Origin: Bradyrhizobium sp. WBOS07
GTDB taxonomy: Bacteria; Pseudomonadota; Alphaproteobacteria; Rhizobiales; Xanthobacteraceae
Assembly (NCBI RefSeq): GCF_024585165.1
Contig: NZ_CP029008.1
Span: 4,402,001-4,466,000 of the forward strand
Reading direction: 5' to 3'
Length of the DNA: 64,000 nucleotides
Under the pieces are notes generated by a model. The model was not told the origin of the DNA. It saw nothing but the letters and a program-made list of their open reading frames with translations, and ran no database searches. The translations under genes and the position numbers were made by a program. This document shows, in pieces, positions 45,009 through 53,185 of the stretch. Position 1 is the first letter of the stretch, and each line of letters begins with the position of its first letter.

Positions 45009-46349
45009 CTACCGCCCCTGCCCGGCGAACTCGTGCTTGCTGTCATGGCCGCCGACAAACACCAGGATGCCGGCGAGCAGCGGCAGCACGGCGAGCACGA
45101 GGAGGCCATTCGAAGTCTGGCCCGTGGCTTCCTTGACCCAGCCGATCAGATACGGCCCGCCAAAGCCGGCGAGGTTGCCGATCGAGTTGATCAGGGCGAT
45201 GGCGCCGGCGGCCGCGGTGCCTGACAGCCAGGCGGTCGGCAGGGTCCAGAACACGCCGAAGCAGCAGAACACGCCGACCGCGGCGACGGTCAACACCACC
45301 ATCGTCGCCGTGGGATCGGTGAGATAGGACGACACGCCGAGCGCGACCGCCGTCAGCAGCAGCGGCGCGCCGACATGCATGACGCGCTCGCGCGTCGCAT
45401 CGGAGTGCCGCGCCCACAGGATCATGGCGATGGTGCCGAACAGGTACGGGATCGCGGTGACAAAACCGGTCTGGGCATTGGTCAGCCCGAACGCCTTGAC
45501 GATCTGGGGCAGCCAGAACTGCATGCCATAGAGCGCCCCGACGAAGCCGAAATAGATCAGGCTGAGCGCGATCACCTTGGGCGAGGACAACGCTTCGCCG
45601 AGCGAGACATGCTTCACCGCCTGCTTGGCCGCGATCTCCGCATCGAGCTTCGCCTTGAGCCAGGCCTTCTGCTCGGCCGACAGCCAGTCCGCCTTCTCCG
45701 GCCTGTCGGTGAGATAGAACCAGGTGACGATGCCGAGCAGCACCGAGGGGATGCCCTCGATGATGAACAGCCACTGCCAGCCCTTCAGCCCCATCAGGCC
45801 ATCGAGCCCGAGCAAGAGGCCCGAGATCGGCGCACCGATCACGGTCGAGACCGGCACCGCGATGGCGAAAGCCGCCAGGAAGCGGGCGCGATATTCTGCC
45901 GGATACCAATAGGTGAGATAGAGGATGATGCCGGGGAAGAAGCCGGCCTCGGCGACGCCGAGCAGGAAGCGCAGGACGTAGAAGCTCGTCACGCCGCTGA
46001 CCATCGCCATCAGCGCCGAGATGATCCCCCAGGTCACCATGATGCGGGCGATCCAGCGGCTCGCGCCGAATTTCTTCAGCGCGAGGTTGCTCGGAACCTC
46101 GAAGATGAAATAGCCGATGAAGAAGATGCCGGCGCCCCAGGAGAAGATCAGCGGCGTGAATTTCAGGTCCGCGTTCATGGTCAGCGCCGCGAAACCGAGA
46201 TTGACGCGGTCGAGATAGGAGAAGAAGTAGGCCAGCACCAGAAAGGGAATCAGGCGCCAGGAAATGGCGCGGATCGTCGACGTTTCGATTTCGCTCTTGA
46301 CGTTCTTGGCGCCGCCGGTGGAACCGGCATAGATAGTGGTCTGGCTCAT
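45009..46349 (-). CDS. MFS transporter, anion:cation symporter family
   Basis: A 446-residue transporter with about 12 membrane helices in two sixes. The N-terminal motif FFSYLDRVNLGFAALTMN is typical of the ACS family (tartrate, phthalate, glucarate and similar carboxylate:proton symporters). The inter-domain loop is charged (DRPEKADWLSAEQKAWLKAK). Start ATG 46349 lies near GGGGGAAG. It lies alone, so the carboxylate cannot be guessed from neighbours. Confidence 0.9.
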   Translation of the reverse strand: MSQTTIYAGSTGGAKNVKSEIETSTIRAISWRLIPFLVLAYFFSYLDRVNLGFAALTMNADLKFTPLIFSWGAGIFFIGYFIFEVPSNLALKKFGASRWIARIMVTWGIISALMAMVSGVTSFYVLRFLLGVAEAGFFPGIILYLTYWYPAEYRARFLAAFAIAVPVSTVIGAPISGLLLGLDGLMGLKGWQWLFIIEGIPSVLLGIVTWFYLTDRPEKADWLSAEQKAWLKAKLDAEIAAKQAVKHVSLGEALSSPKVIALSLIYFGFVGALYGMQFWLPQIVKAFGLTNAQTGFVTAIPYLFGTIAMILWARHSDATRERVMHVGAPLLLTAVALGVSSYLTDPTATMVVLTVAAVGVFCCFGVFWTLPTAWLSGTAAAGAIALINSIGNLAGFGGPYLIGWVKEATGQTSNGLLVLAVLPLLAGILVFVGGHDSKHEFAGQGR

Positions 46350-46427
46350 GGCTTCCCCCTTGGTTGTTGCTTTTGTGGGTCGATGGCGGTTTTGAGCATC
46401 GCGGGCGAAGAGTCAATGGAGCGAGCA

Positions 46428-46940
46428 ATGCACGGGGCGCAGCCGGATCACGCCATTGCGCCGATGCAGAAGACGATGATCCGCGCCGCTCTCGCGCTCG
46501 TCGTCATCACCTGCGGGCTGTCGTTGCGCTGGTACGGCTTTCCGCTCGGCCTCCCCGCTTTCGTGGTGAAGTATGGCGGCTCGTTATTATGGGCCACGAT
46601 GGTGTTTCTGCTGGCGGGCGTTTTGCTGCCGCGACTCACGCGGACGCAGATTGCAGCGCTCGCGGCGATCATCGCCATCGCCGTGGAATTCTCCCGCATG
46701 GTGCATGCGCCGTGGCTCGACGCATTCCGCTTGACGACCGCCGGCGCCTTGTTGCTCGGCCGCATCTTCTCGCTCTGGAATCTGGCGGCGTATGCGGTGG
46801 GGATTGCGTTCGGCGTTTGGATCGATTGTTTCGTCGGGATGCGCGGTCTCGCAGGGTGGGCAAAGCGACTTGTCCGCCGTAGCTCGAAGAGCGAAGGCGA
46901 AAGCGTGCCCACCACAAGCAGACGGTGGGCACGGCGCTAA
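46428..46940 (+). CDS. DUF2809 membrane protein
   Basis: A 170-residue protein with four or five hydrophobic segments, starting MHGAQPDHAIAPMQKTM; GGAG at 46418-46421 fits this ATG, while the ATG at 46416 lies on it. KYGGSLLWATMVFLLAGVLL and HAPWLDAFRLTTAGALLLGR match DUF2809. The C-terminal 28 residues (from GWAKRLVRRSSKSEGES on) are encoded by an intergenic palindrome that overlaps the end of the gene, so they are probably an extension by repeat insertion. Function unknown. Confidence 0.75.
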   Translation: MHGAQPDHAIAPMQKTMIRAALALVVITCGLSLRWYGFPLGLPAFVVKYGGSLLWATMVFLLAGVLLPRLTRTQIAALAAIIAIAVEFSRMVHAPWLDAFRLTTAGALLLGRIFSLWNLAAYAVGIAFGVWIDCFVGMRGLAGWAKRLVRRSSKSEGESVPTTSRRWARR

Positions 46941-46961
46941 CGCGCCTTTGCCCACCCTACG
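46851..46961. repeat. Intergenic palindrome, family D copy 2, overlapping a gene end
   Basis: Opens GCAGGGTGGGCAAAGCG and closes GCCTTTGCCCACCCTACGC, with GCGTGCCCACC / GGTGGGCACGGCGC inside. Its left 90 bases are inside the DUF2809 reading frame. Confidence 0.78.
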
Positions 46962-46979
46962 CGACCGATGCTTTGCGAT

Positions 46980-48146
46980 TCACTCCGAGAGCTGAAAACG
47001 CTCGAAGCGATCGAGCTCCTCCTCGATCCGCTGCTTCAGCGCCGTGCGGCCCGCCGTTTTCTTGCCCTGTCCGACCCAGGTCCATTTCTGCATCAGGAGC
47101 TTCTTGGCCTGCCGGTCGGTCTTGAGATCGAGCGCGGCGACGATCTCGTCGCCGACCAGCACGGGCAGCGCGAAATAGCCGAGCTTGCGCTTGGCCTTCG
47201 GCACATAGGCCTCGAACAGATGGTTGTAGCCGAAGATGAGATTGGTGCGCTTGCGCTGGATGATCAGGGGATCGAACGGCGAGAGGATGTGGACCAGATC
47301 GGGGGAGACCGCCTCACTGCTGGGCTCCAGCACGGCCGGCGCCGCCCAATGCTCCTGCTTGCCGGCGCCGTCGAGCGCGACCGGCACGAGCTCGCCGCGG
47401 CGGACGCGGGAAGCGATCAGGCCGGCCACCGCCTTCTTGCGCGGGGCGTCGAGGTGGCAGATCGAATCGAGGCTCACCACACCTTGCGACCGCAACGCGC
47501 GGTCGAGCAGATAGGTCGTGATCTCCCTTGTCGAGGCAGGCCTTGGCAGCGTGTCCCAGCCGAAATGGCGCGTCATCAGCTCGTAGGTCTTGAGCATGCC
47601 CTGCCGCTCGCTGATGGTGACGGCGCCGGTATAGAAGGCCAGCTGCAACGCCCGCTTGGAGGGCTTGCGGCTCTGCCACAGATGCTCCTTCTCGACGAGC
47701 ACGTCATCCTCGATGTCGCGGATGGTCAGCGGACCGGCCCGCAGCAGCCGCATCACCTTGCGCATGTCGGCGGGCTTCACCGAGGCGAACCATTTGTGCC
47801 CCTCGCGCCGATGCTCGCGCATCGCCGGCAGGAAGAAACGGAAGTCGCCGGTCGGCACGTAGGAGAGCGCGTGGGTCCAATACTCGAACACGCTTCTGTC
47901 GGCGCTCTGGGCATGGCGCAGATCGGCGCGGCGATAGGACGGGATCCGGCTGAACAGAATGTGATGATGGCAGCGCTCGATGACGTTGATGGTGTCGATC
48001 TGCACATAGCCGAGATGAGCGACCGCATCCGCGACGGCCTGTGCTCCCTCGCCGAACGGGGTGCGCTCATCCAGCCGCTGGGCATGCAGCCAGATCTGCC
48101 GGGCCTGTCTCGTGGTGAGGGGATGGGGTTTGAGCGTGCGTGACAT
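46980..48146 (-). CDS. YcaQ/AlkX-type DNA glycosylase (winged-helix HTH_42 family)
   Basis: A 388-residue protein from ATG 48146 (MSRTLKPHPLTTRQ); a TTG at 48158 is less likely. The family's catalytic Q-hydrophobic-D motif is present as QID in HLGYVQIDTINVIERCHHHI. Tandem winged-helix segments follow, and a C-terminal block reads LSPFDPLIIQRKRTNLIFGY. E. coli YcaQ unhooks DNA interstrand crosslinks by base excision, and relatives guard against crosslinking agents. An 8-3-8 palindrome covers the start codon. Confidence 0.88.
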   Translation of the reverse strand: MSRTLKPHPLTTRQARQIWLHAQRLDERTPFGEGAQAVADAVAHLGYVQIDTINVIERCHHHILFSRIPSYRRADLRHAQSADRSVFEYWTHALSYVPTGDFRFFLPAMREHRREGHKWFASVKPADMRKVMRLLRAGPLTIRDIEDDVLVEKEHLWQSRKPSKRALQLAFYTGAVTISERQGMLKTYELMTRHFGWDTLPRPASTREITTYLLDRALRSQGVVSLDSICHLDAPRKKAVAGLIASRVRRGELVPVALDGAGKQEHWAAPAVLEPSSEAVSPDLVHILSPFDPLIIQRKRTNLIFGYNHLFEAYVPKAKRKLGYFALPVLVGDEIVAALDLKTDRQAKKLLMQKWTWVGQGKKTAGRTALKQRIEEELDRFERFQLSE

Positions 48147-48161
48147 TGCAGAATGCAATGT
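48143..48161. promoter_or_regulatory. Palindrome covering the ycaQ-like start codon
   Basis: A perfect 8-3-8 inverted repeat, ACATTGCA-GAA-TGCAATGT, with the start ATG in its left arm as read on the plus strand. It could be an operator of a local repressor or an RNA hairpin masking the start. Confidence 0.45.
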
Positions 48162-48191
48162 AGCGAGATTCGCGCGCAGGCAAACAATCGA

Positions 48192-48229
48192 GGCAAAGAA
48201 AACCGCGCTGCCATCGACTGGCAGCGCGG
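48192..48229 (-). terminator. Intrinsic terminator of the Met-rich protein gene
   Basis: A perfect 11-bp stem, CCGCGCTGCCA / TGGCAGCGCGG, loop of five, followed on the minus strand by TTTTCTTTG. It lies 20 bases after the stop of the minus-strand gene at 48249-48494. Confidence 0.8.
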
Positions 48230-48248
48230 CCGGTCGACGAACGCTCGG

Positions 48249-48494
48249 CTATTTCGCGCTCATCTTCTGCATCTTCATGTAGTGCTTGCAGGCGCCGCGC
48301 ATATTGGCTTTGCTCATCTCGGAGTTGGCCGAAGCCATTTCCTTCGCCATCGCCTGCTTGGCCGGCGAATCCACCGTTCCCATCGCGGTGATCGACTTGC
48401 CCATCGCTTCGCCCGTGCAGGGCTGCATCTTGGCTGCGAAAGCCGGCGATGCCGAAAACGCGGCGAGCAGAACGACCGAAAGCAAGATCTTCAT
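48249..48494 (-). CDS. Small secreted Met-rich protein, unknown function
   Basis: An 81-residue protein. Residues 1-21 are a clear signal peptide (MKILLSVVLLAAFSASPAFA). The mature 60 residues contain ten Met and two Cys, mostly as A-M, E-M or K-M pairs along a predicted helix (for example AKQAMAKEMASANSEMSKAN). Such Met density suggests Cu(I)/Ag(I) binding or a sink for periplasmic oxidants, but this is inference. A good ribosome site (GGAGGAG before the ATG, slightly far) and a terminator support a real gene. No family recognised. Confidence 0.75.
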   Translation of the reverse strand: MKILLSVVLLAAFSASPAFAAKMQPCTGEAMGKSITAMGTVDSPAKQAMAKEMASANSEMSKANMRGACKHYMKMQKMSAK

Positions 48495-48996
48495 CTAATG
48501 TCTCCTCCGTAGAGCGAACCGGCGCCATGCCGGTCAACACGATAGCCATTCTTTAGCGACAAGTTTGCAGGGAGAAGACATTTTCGTTGCTGCGCCGCAG
48601 CGCAAGCCCGCTGTCAGCGTGCGACTTTTGGGCGCTCCCCCCGCGGCTGCCGGTAGCGACCTCCGGCTCCGGCACATTGCCCGGTTCGGCGGGCCACCGC
48701 GGGAGTCCGTCTCCCGGGCAAGGAGCCCGCGCCCTCAACGTGATTTCAGTCATACCGGGCCTGCCGCGGTGTGAACCTGTCCCGCGGAGAATGCGACCAC
48801 TGCTATTGGGACGATCGGCTCCGCTGCCGATGGGGCCGCGAAACGTGCCGGTTCACCGCCCGAAAGCCGGAAAATACGCGAGAACAGGCCTGGAAGCGCT
48901 GTCGACCACCGTGACCAAGATCACATCCGGGGCTTTGAACCTGCCCTATGCTCGCAGCATCAAATCGCTATCAGGCGTAACAGCGAGGATACGACA
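48495..48996. other. 502-base gap without a recognisable gene
   Basis: Open frames on both strands here lack ribosome sites and look like GC-driven chance (for example Ser/Pro/Arg-rich translations). I see no tRNA, no strong terminator and no repeat shared with other places. The last 70 bases should hold the promoter of the OmpA gene, with GCGAGGA as its ribosome site. Confidence 0.5.
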
Positions 48997-49638
48997 ATGA
49001 CCCGTTTTGATAAATTCTTTGGACTGAAGGCGATTGCTCTTTCCGCAGCCCTGTCGATGACGACGGGCCTGGCTCTGGCCGGCGACAGCAATGTCTCCAC
49101 CGACAAGATCCTGGATGCACTGAAGCCCAAGCCGGCAACCCGCGGCCTGTCCGTCGGTCCGCAGACCGACACGACCGCGCAAGCCAAGGAGGCGACCTTC
49201 CTGAACACGGTGCGCAACCGCTCGACCCGGTCGCTCTCGACGGGCGAGCGCGAGCAGATCGCCGAGCTCGCGGCGACCAAGCCGAAGATCGACCTGGAAA
49301 TCCAGTTCGACTACAACTCGGCCGATATCGCCAAGACCTCGATGCCCTCGGTGCAGGCGCTCGGCAAGGCGCTGTCCGATCCGGCGCTGAAGGGCTCGAC
49401 CTTCGTGGTCGCCGGGCACACCGACGCGACCGGCGGCGAACAGTACAATCAAGGCCTCTCCGAACGGCGCGCCGACACCATCAAGAAGTACCTGGTGCAG
49501 AACTACGGCCTCAACGGCAACGATCTCGTCACGGTCGGCTACGGCGAGACCAAGCTGAAGGATACCGCCAACAGCTCCGACGCCGTCAATCGCCGCGTCC
49601 AGGTCGTCAACATGGACACCAAGACCGCGTCGAAGTAA
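48997..49638 (+). CDS. OmpA-family peptidoglycan-associated protein
   Basis: A 213-residue protein. Residues 1-28 form a signal peptide ending ALA-GDS. The OmpA C-terminal domain spans about 95-205: IDLEIQFDYNSADI, then VVAGHTDATGGEQYNQGLSE with the diaminopimelate-contacting Asp, and NRRVQVV with the Arg. This anchors the protein to peptidoglycan. No N-terminal barrel and no lipobox Cys, so it is a free periplasmic protein or attached by a partner. Residues 29-95 are a disordered linker. Confidence 0.9.
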   Translation: MTRFDKFFGLKAIALSAALSMTTGLALAGDSNVSTDKILDALKPKPATRGLSVGPQTDTTAQAKEATFLNTVRNRSTRSLSTGEREQIAELAATKPKIDLEIQFDYNSADIAKTSMPSVQALGKALSDPALKGSTFVVAGHTDATGGEQYNQGLSERRADTIKKYLVQNYGLNGNDLVTVGYGETKLKDTANSSDAVNRRVQVVNMDTKTASK

Positions 49639-49692
49639 CTCGCCATCATGGCGCGAAACACGCCGCCTGCCGCAACCCGGCAGGCGGCGATG

Positions 49693-51051
49693 TCATATCC
49701 AGCTCTGGAACAGCATCAGCCGGTTGAAGCTCCGCATCGAGGTGCCGATAAAGGCCGCCGAGATCGGCAGCATGATTGCAAAGCCGATCGCCGCAATGCC
49801 GACATAGGCCCACAGCAGCCAGCGCGGCAGGCCGCCCCGGCGCAGCACATAGACCAGGGCGAGCGAGGCCGCCGTGGCGGCCGGTAGATAGTAATAGATG
49901 AAGCCCAGCGTGCGCGGCAGCAACGCCCAGGCGAGCCACGGGCCGACATAGAACGCCGCAATCAGGAATGCATCCCAACGGCGCTCGACGACGAAATCGC
50001 GCAGCACGACGACGAGCGCGAGCAAAGCCGGCCACAATACCAGCGGATTGCCGAGGAACACGACCGCGGAGACGTTGTCTTCCGCAATCTTGTCGAACAG
50101 GAACCAGACCGGCCGCGCCAGCAGCGGCCACGACGGCCACGAGCTCATGTAGGTATGCCCGGCAATCGCGGTCGTGGTGTTGTCGGTAAAGATCCGCCGC
50201 TGCGCCTCGATCAGCTCCGGCACCGACATCCCGTAGAGCGGAACGAAAGCGGCAAGGTAGGCCACACCGGGCAAGACCGCGAAGCACAGCGCGACATGAT
50301 GCAGCCGGAGGCCGGGCCAAAGATCCGGTCGATACCAATCGTCCGGCTTGGCGTCGGCGAACAGCGTGCGCCAGCCCTGCATCAGGCGGATCACGGCGAC
50401 GATGACGATGCAAACGCCGAGCGGAAACAGGCCGCTCCATTTGCAGGCCGCAGCAAGGCCGAACAGGCTGCCCGCGAGCGCGAACAGCGCCTGCGGTCGC
50501 TCTCGTCGAAATCCATGCATGAAGGCGGCCGTCGCGAGCAGACCGAAGCCGAGCGCAAAGATGTCGAGCATGGCGATGCGCGCCTGCACGTACAGCATCT
50601 GGTTCAGCCCCGCGATCAGCGCCGCGGCGATCGCGGGGCCTTGCGCCGCGAACAGCGCGAGGCCGCACAGATAGATCGCGACGATCGCCAATGCGCCGAA
50701 CAATGTCGCGGGATAGCGCCAGCCAAGCGCGTTGTCGCCGAAAACCGCGATCGAGGCCGCGATCAGCTCCTTGGCCAGCGGCGGATGCATCGGATTGAGC
50801 ATCGCCTGCGACATCGCCGGTGCCAGCATCTGCCGCGCCGCCGGCACGTAATGCACCTCGTCGAAGACGAACTTTTCCGGCGTCGTCAGTCCGATCAACA
50901 GCGCGAGATGCGCGACCAGGAAAATCGCGACAGCAATGACTGCGCTCCGCGACATCTTTGGAACTGCGGATGATTGAAGCGGCTGCTGAGGGGCTGTTTT
51001 GCGTGGCAAATTTGCGTCACCGCGGACAAAAATGAAAGCTTCGTTTTTCAT
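49693..51051 (-). CDS. PMT-like (GT39/GT83) membrane glycosyltransferase
   Basis: About 452 residues, taking the ATG giving MKNEAFIFVRG; an in-frame ATG at 50955 (MSRSAVIAVAIF) is also possible. Ten or more membrane helices. The first periplasmic loop has FVFDEVHYVPAA with the Asp-Glu pair that is catalytic in protein mannosyltransferases, followed by HPPLAKELIA and GWRYPATLFG. Such enzymes move a sugar from a lipid carrier to protein, lipid A or another acceptor outside the membrane. It is divergent from the FecR / Pro-Ser-rich autotransporter pair, which could supply acceptor proteins. Confidence 0.8.
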   Translation of the reverse strand: MKNEAFIFVRGDANLPRKTAPQQPLQSSAVPKMSRSAVIAVAIFLVAHLALLIGLTTPEKFVFDEVHYVPAARQMLAPAMSQAMLNPMHPPLAKELIAASIAVFGDNALGWRYPATLFGALAIVAIYLCGLALFAAQGPAIAAALIAGLNQMLYVQARIAMLDIFALGFGLLATAAFMHGFRRERPQALFALAGSLFGLAAACKWSGLFPLGVCIVIVAVIRLMQGWRTLFADAKPDDWYRPDLWPGLRLHHVALCFAVLPGVAYLAAFVPLYGMSVPELIEAQRRIFTDNTTTAIAGHTYMSSWPSWPLLARPVWFLFDKIAEDNVSAVVFLGNPLVLWPALLALVVVLRDFVVERRWDAFLIAAFYVGPWLAWALLPRTLGFIYYYLPAATAASLALVYVLRRGGLPRWLLWAYVGIAAIGFAIMLPISAAFIGTSMRSFNRLMLFQSWI

Positions 51052-51174
51052 TGAACGCATTCTGCCGCAACTGTCACTAAGCATGACGCACGTCCCGCGC
51101 CGCTTGTGATAATTCCGCCACATCGCAAGCAAGCGCGATCCGGTACGATCAGGGACATATCGATCGGTTACAAA

Positions 51175-51876
51175 ATGAATTTGCGTTTCTGGTTTTTCTC
51201 CACCCTACTGTCGGCCGCGTTGTGCGCGGGTCCTTGCGCGCTGGCGCAGACGCGCGTCGGCGAAGCCGTCGTGATCCAGAACGAGGTGGTGCGCGTCGCT
51301 GCGACCACCACGCCGATCAATGTCGGCGACAGCATGCTGCGCGATGAGACCGTGCGCACCGGCGCCGATAGCGCGGCGCGCTTCGTGATGGCCGACAGCA
51401 CCAATCTGTCGCTCGGCCCCAGCGCCACGCTGAAGCTCGACCGCACCGTCTTCAACGACGAGCGCAGCTATCGCGACGTCGCGATCCGCATGACCACCGG
51501 CGCATTCCGTTTCGTCACCGGACATTCCGATAAGTCCGCCTACAAGATCACGACGCCGCTTGCGACCATCGGCGTGCGCGGCACCACGCTCGACATCCTC
51601 TCGCAGCGCGGACGCTCCGTCGTCGTGCTTCAGGACGGCGCAGCCAGCGTCTGCACGAGGAGCGGCCAGTGCGTGCAGCTCACCCAGCCCGGCGACACCG
51701 CGATCATCACATCGACCGGCGGCAAGGTCGGCATCACCAAGTCCGGCACGCCGCCCTGGACCTTCGCCGCCAACTGCGCTGCAAGCGCCGGGCTATGCGC
51801 GGTGAACCAATATGCCGGCGCCTCGCCGACCATCTCGCCCGCCGTCCACGACGACGGCATGCTGTGCGGGCGCTGA
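51175..51876 (+). CDS. Secreted FecR-domain protein
   Basis: A 233-residue protein starting MNLRFWFFSTLLSAALCAG, with a signal peptide ending ALAQ. The FecR domain covers about residues 55-150: VRTGADSAARFVMADSTNLS, then TTGAFRFVTGHSDKSAYKI and TPLATIGVRGTTLDIL. Unlike sigma-regulating FecR it lacks an N-terminal cytoplasmic anti-sigma part and membrane helix, so it should be periplasmic or surface bound. The C-terminus has paired Cys (CTRSGQC, CAASAGLC). The autotransporter ATG follows after two bases. Confidence 0.85.
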   Translation: MNLRFWFFSTLLSAALCAGPCALAQTRVGEAVVIQNEVVRVAATTTPINVGDSMLRDETVRTGADSAARFVMADSTNLSLGPSATLKLDRTVFNDERSYRDVAIRMTTGAFRFVTGHSDKSAYKITTPLATIGVRGTTLDILSQRGRSVVVLQDGAASVCTRSGQCVQLTQPGDTAIITSTGGKVGITKSGTPPWTFAANCAASAGLCAVNQYAGASPTISPAVHDDGMLCGR

Positions 51877-51878
51877 CC

Positions 51879-53063
51879 ATGGCAAGACAGAGCGTCAGCC
51901 GGATCATCCTCGCCTCCCTGCTGGCTGCGATCGCAGCCTTTGCGCTTGTCGTATTCGATGCCCGCCCGGCGGCTGCGCAAACGTCGGAGTGCGGGTCCGA
52001 ATGCGGCGAGCCGGAGCCCAATCCGTCCCCGACCACTTCTCCGTCGCCGTCCCCGTCCCCGACCTATTCCCCGTCACCCAATCCATCACCCACGCCGACG
52101 CCCTCCCCGTCGCCGAGCCCGGCTCCGTCACCGTCGCCGAGCCCTTATCCGCCGCCGTCCGGACCCACCGGCGCGGATTCCAGCGGCAATTCGATCGGCG
52201 GCCTCGCCAATCAGCGCTTCAACCAGATGATCACCAACCGGGTGCTCGGCACGGTGCTGCTCGGCGTCAACGAGCAGATCAATTGCGGCGACTGCGTCAG
52301 CGCGTTCGGTTCGGCCGGATCGTTCTCCGCCGGCATCCACGGCCGCAAGGCGCTGACCAACAATCTGTCGCTCCTCGCCGGCATCGCCTACACGCACTAC
52401 GACGGGCGTGGCTACGAGATCACGAGCGCGCCGATTGGCGCATTCGCGCTGCGCTATGACTTCACCGATTGGGGTTCCTCGCGTCCGTTCTTCGACATCG
52501 GCACGATTCTGACGCCGTGGGAGAAGGCGCGCTACACGCGGAGCTACGATACCAGTCTCGGCCCGGTCAGCGTGACCAGTTCGACCAATGCTTCGAATTA
52601 CGCCGTCTATGGTCGCGCCGGATGGATCAGTCGCCTCTCGCCGCGAGACGAGGTGGCGGCCTCGATCGAGGTCTGGCAGCTATGGCAGCGCGTGTCCGGC
52701 TACAGCGACGGTGCCGCGGCGTTCAATCCGTTCGACGCCAGCATCGCAACCGGGACGGACCGCACCAGCCTGGTCAAGATCGGCGGGCAGTGGACGCATC
52801 TGTTCGGCAGCAACATCGAGACCAATATCAACGGCGGCTGGGTGCAGTCGTTCGCCAGCCACAGCGGCATCGTGGCGACCGTGACCGGTCAGGGCACGGT
52901 GGTGCCGACCATTGGCAACCAGGGCTGGTTCGAATATGGCGGCCGCCTCGGCTTCCGCGTGCAGAAGGGCTGGATCGTGGATCTCTTCGCCAACGGCACG
53001 CTCGGCCCGCAGCCGGTCGGCAACACGATCCACGGCGGCGTCGGGCTGAGGATCAATTACTGA
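51879..53063 (+). CDS. Autotransporter-type barrel protein with Pro/Ser-rich stalk
   Basis: A 394-residue protein in the same operon as the FecR gene. Signal peptide 1-34 (ARPAAAQ). Then ECGSECGEPEPN, and residues 45-97 (52011-52169) are almost only Pro, Ser and Thr in PSPSPS-type repeats. From about 130 to the end is an autotransporter-like 12-strand beta barrel with alternating aromatic residues, ending GVGLRINY with a terminal aromatic. It lacks the usual large passenger, so the stalk and short N-terminus would be the exposed part. Function unknown; adhesin-like or scaffold role possible. Confidence 0.8.
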   Translation: MARQSVSRIILASLLAAIAAFALVVFDARPAAAQTSECGSECGEPEPNPSPTTSPSPSPSPTYSPSPNPSPTPTPSPSPSPAPSPSPSPYPPPSGPTGADSSGNSIGGLANQRFNQMITNRVLGTVLLGVNEQINCGDCVSAFGSAGSFSAGIHGRKALTNNLSLLAGIAYTHYDGRGYEITSAPIGAFALRYDFTDWGSSRPFFDIGTILTPWEKARYTRSYDTSLGPVSVTSSTNASNYAVYGRAGWISRLSPRDEVAASIEVWQLWQRVSGYSDGAAAFNPFDASIATGTDRTSLVKIGGQWTHLFGSNIETNINGGWVQSFASHSGIVATVTGQGTVVPTIGNQGWFEYGGRLGFRVQKGWIVDLFANGTLGPQPVGNTIHGGVGLRINY

Positions 53064-53079
53064 GACAAGGCACGGTCTT

Positions 53080-53169
53080 GTAGGGTGGGCAAAGCGTAGC
53101 GTGCCCACCAGCTCTCTCAACTGGAGACAGGTGGTGGACACGGCGCAAGCGCGCCTTTGCCCACCCTAC
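53080..53169. repeat. Intergenic palindrome, family D copy 3
   Basis: Opens GTAGGGTGGGCAAAGCG and closes GCGCCTTTGCCCACCCTAC; inner arms GCGTGCCCACC / GGTGGACACGGCGC. Between the autotransporter gene and convergent VOC gene. Confidence 0.8.
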
Positions 53170-53185
53170 GGCACCTGTGCGAATG

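Noticed and set aside
45375..46415. N-terminal extension of the DUF2809 frame back to 45375
   Set aside because: That part is antisense to the MFS transporter; the family region begins after 46428 where a ribosome site is present.
48587..49000. A 137-codon frame before the OmpA gene
   Set aside because: Ser/Pro/Arg-rich translation, no ribosome site and no family; it runs across the OmpA promoter region.
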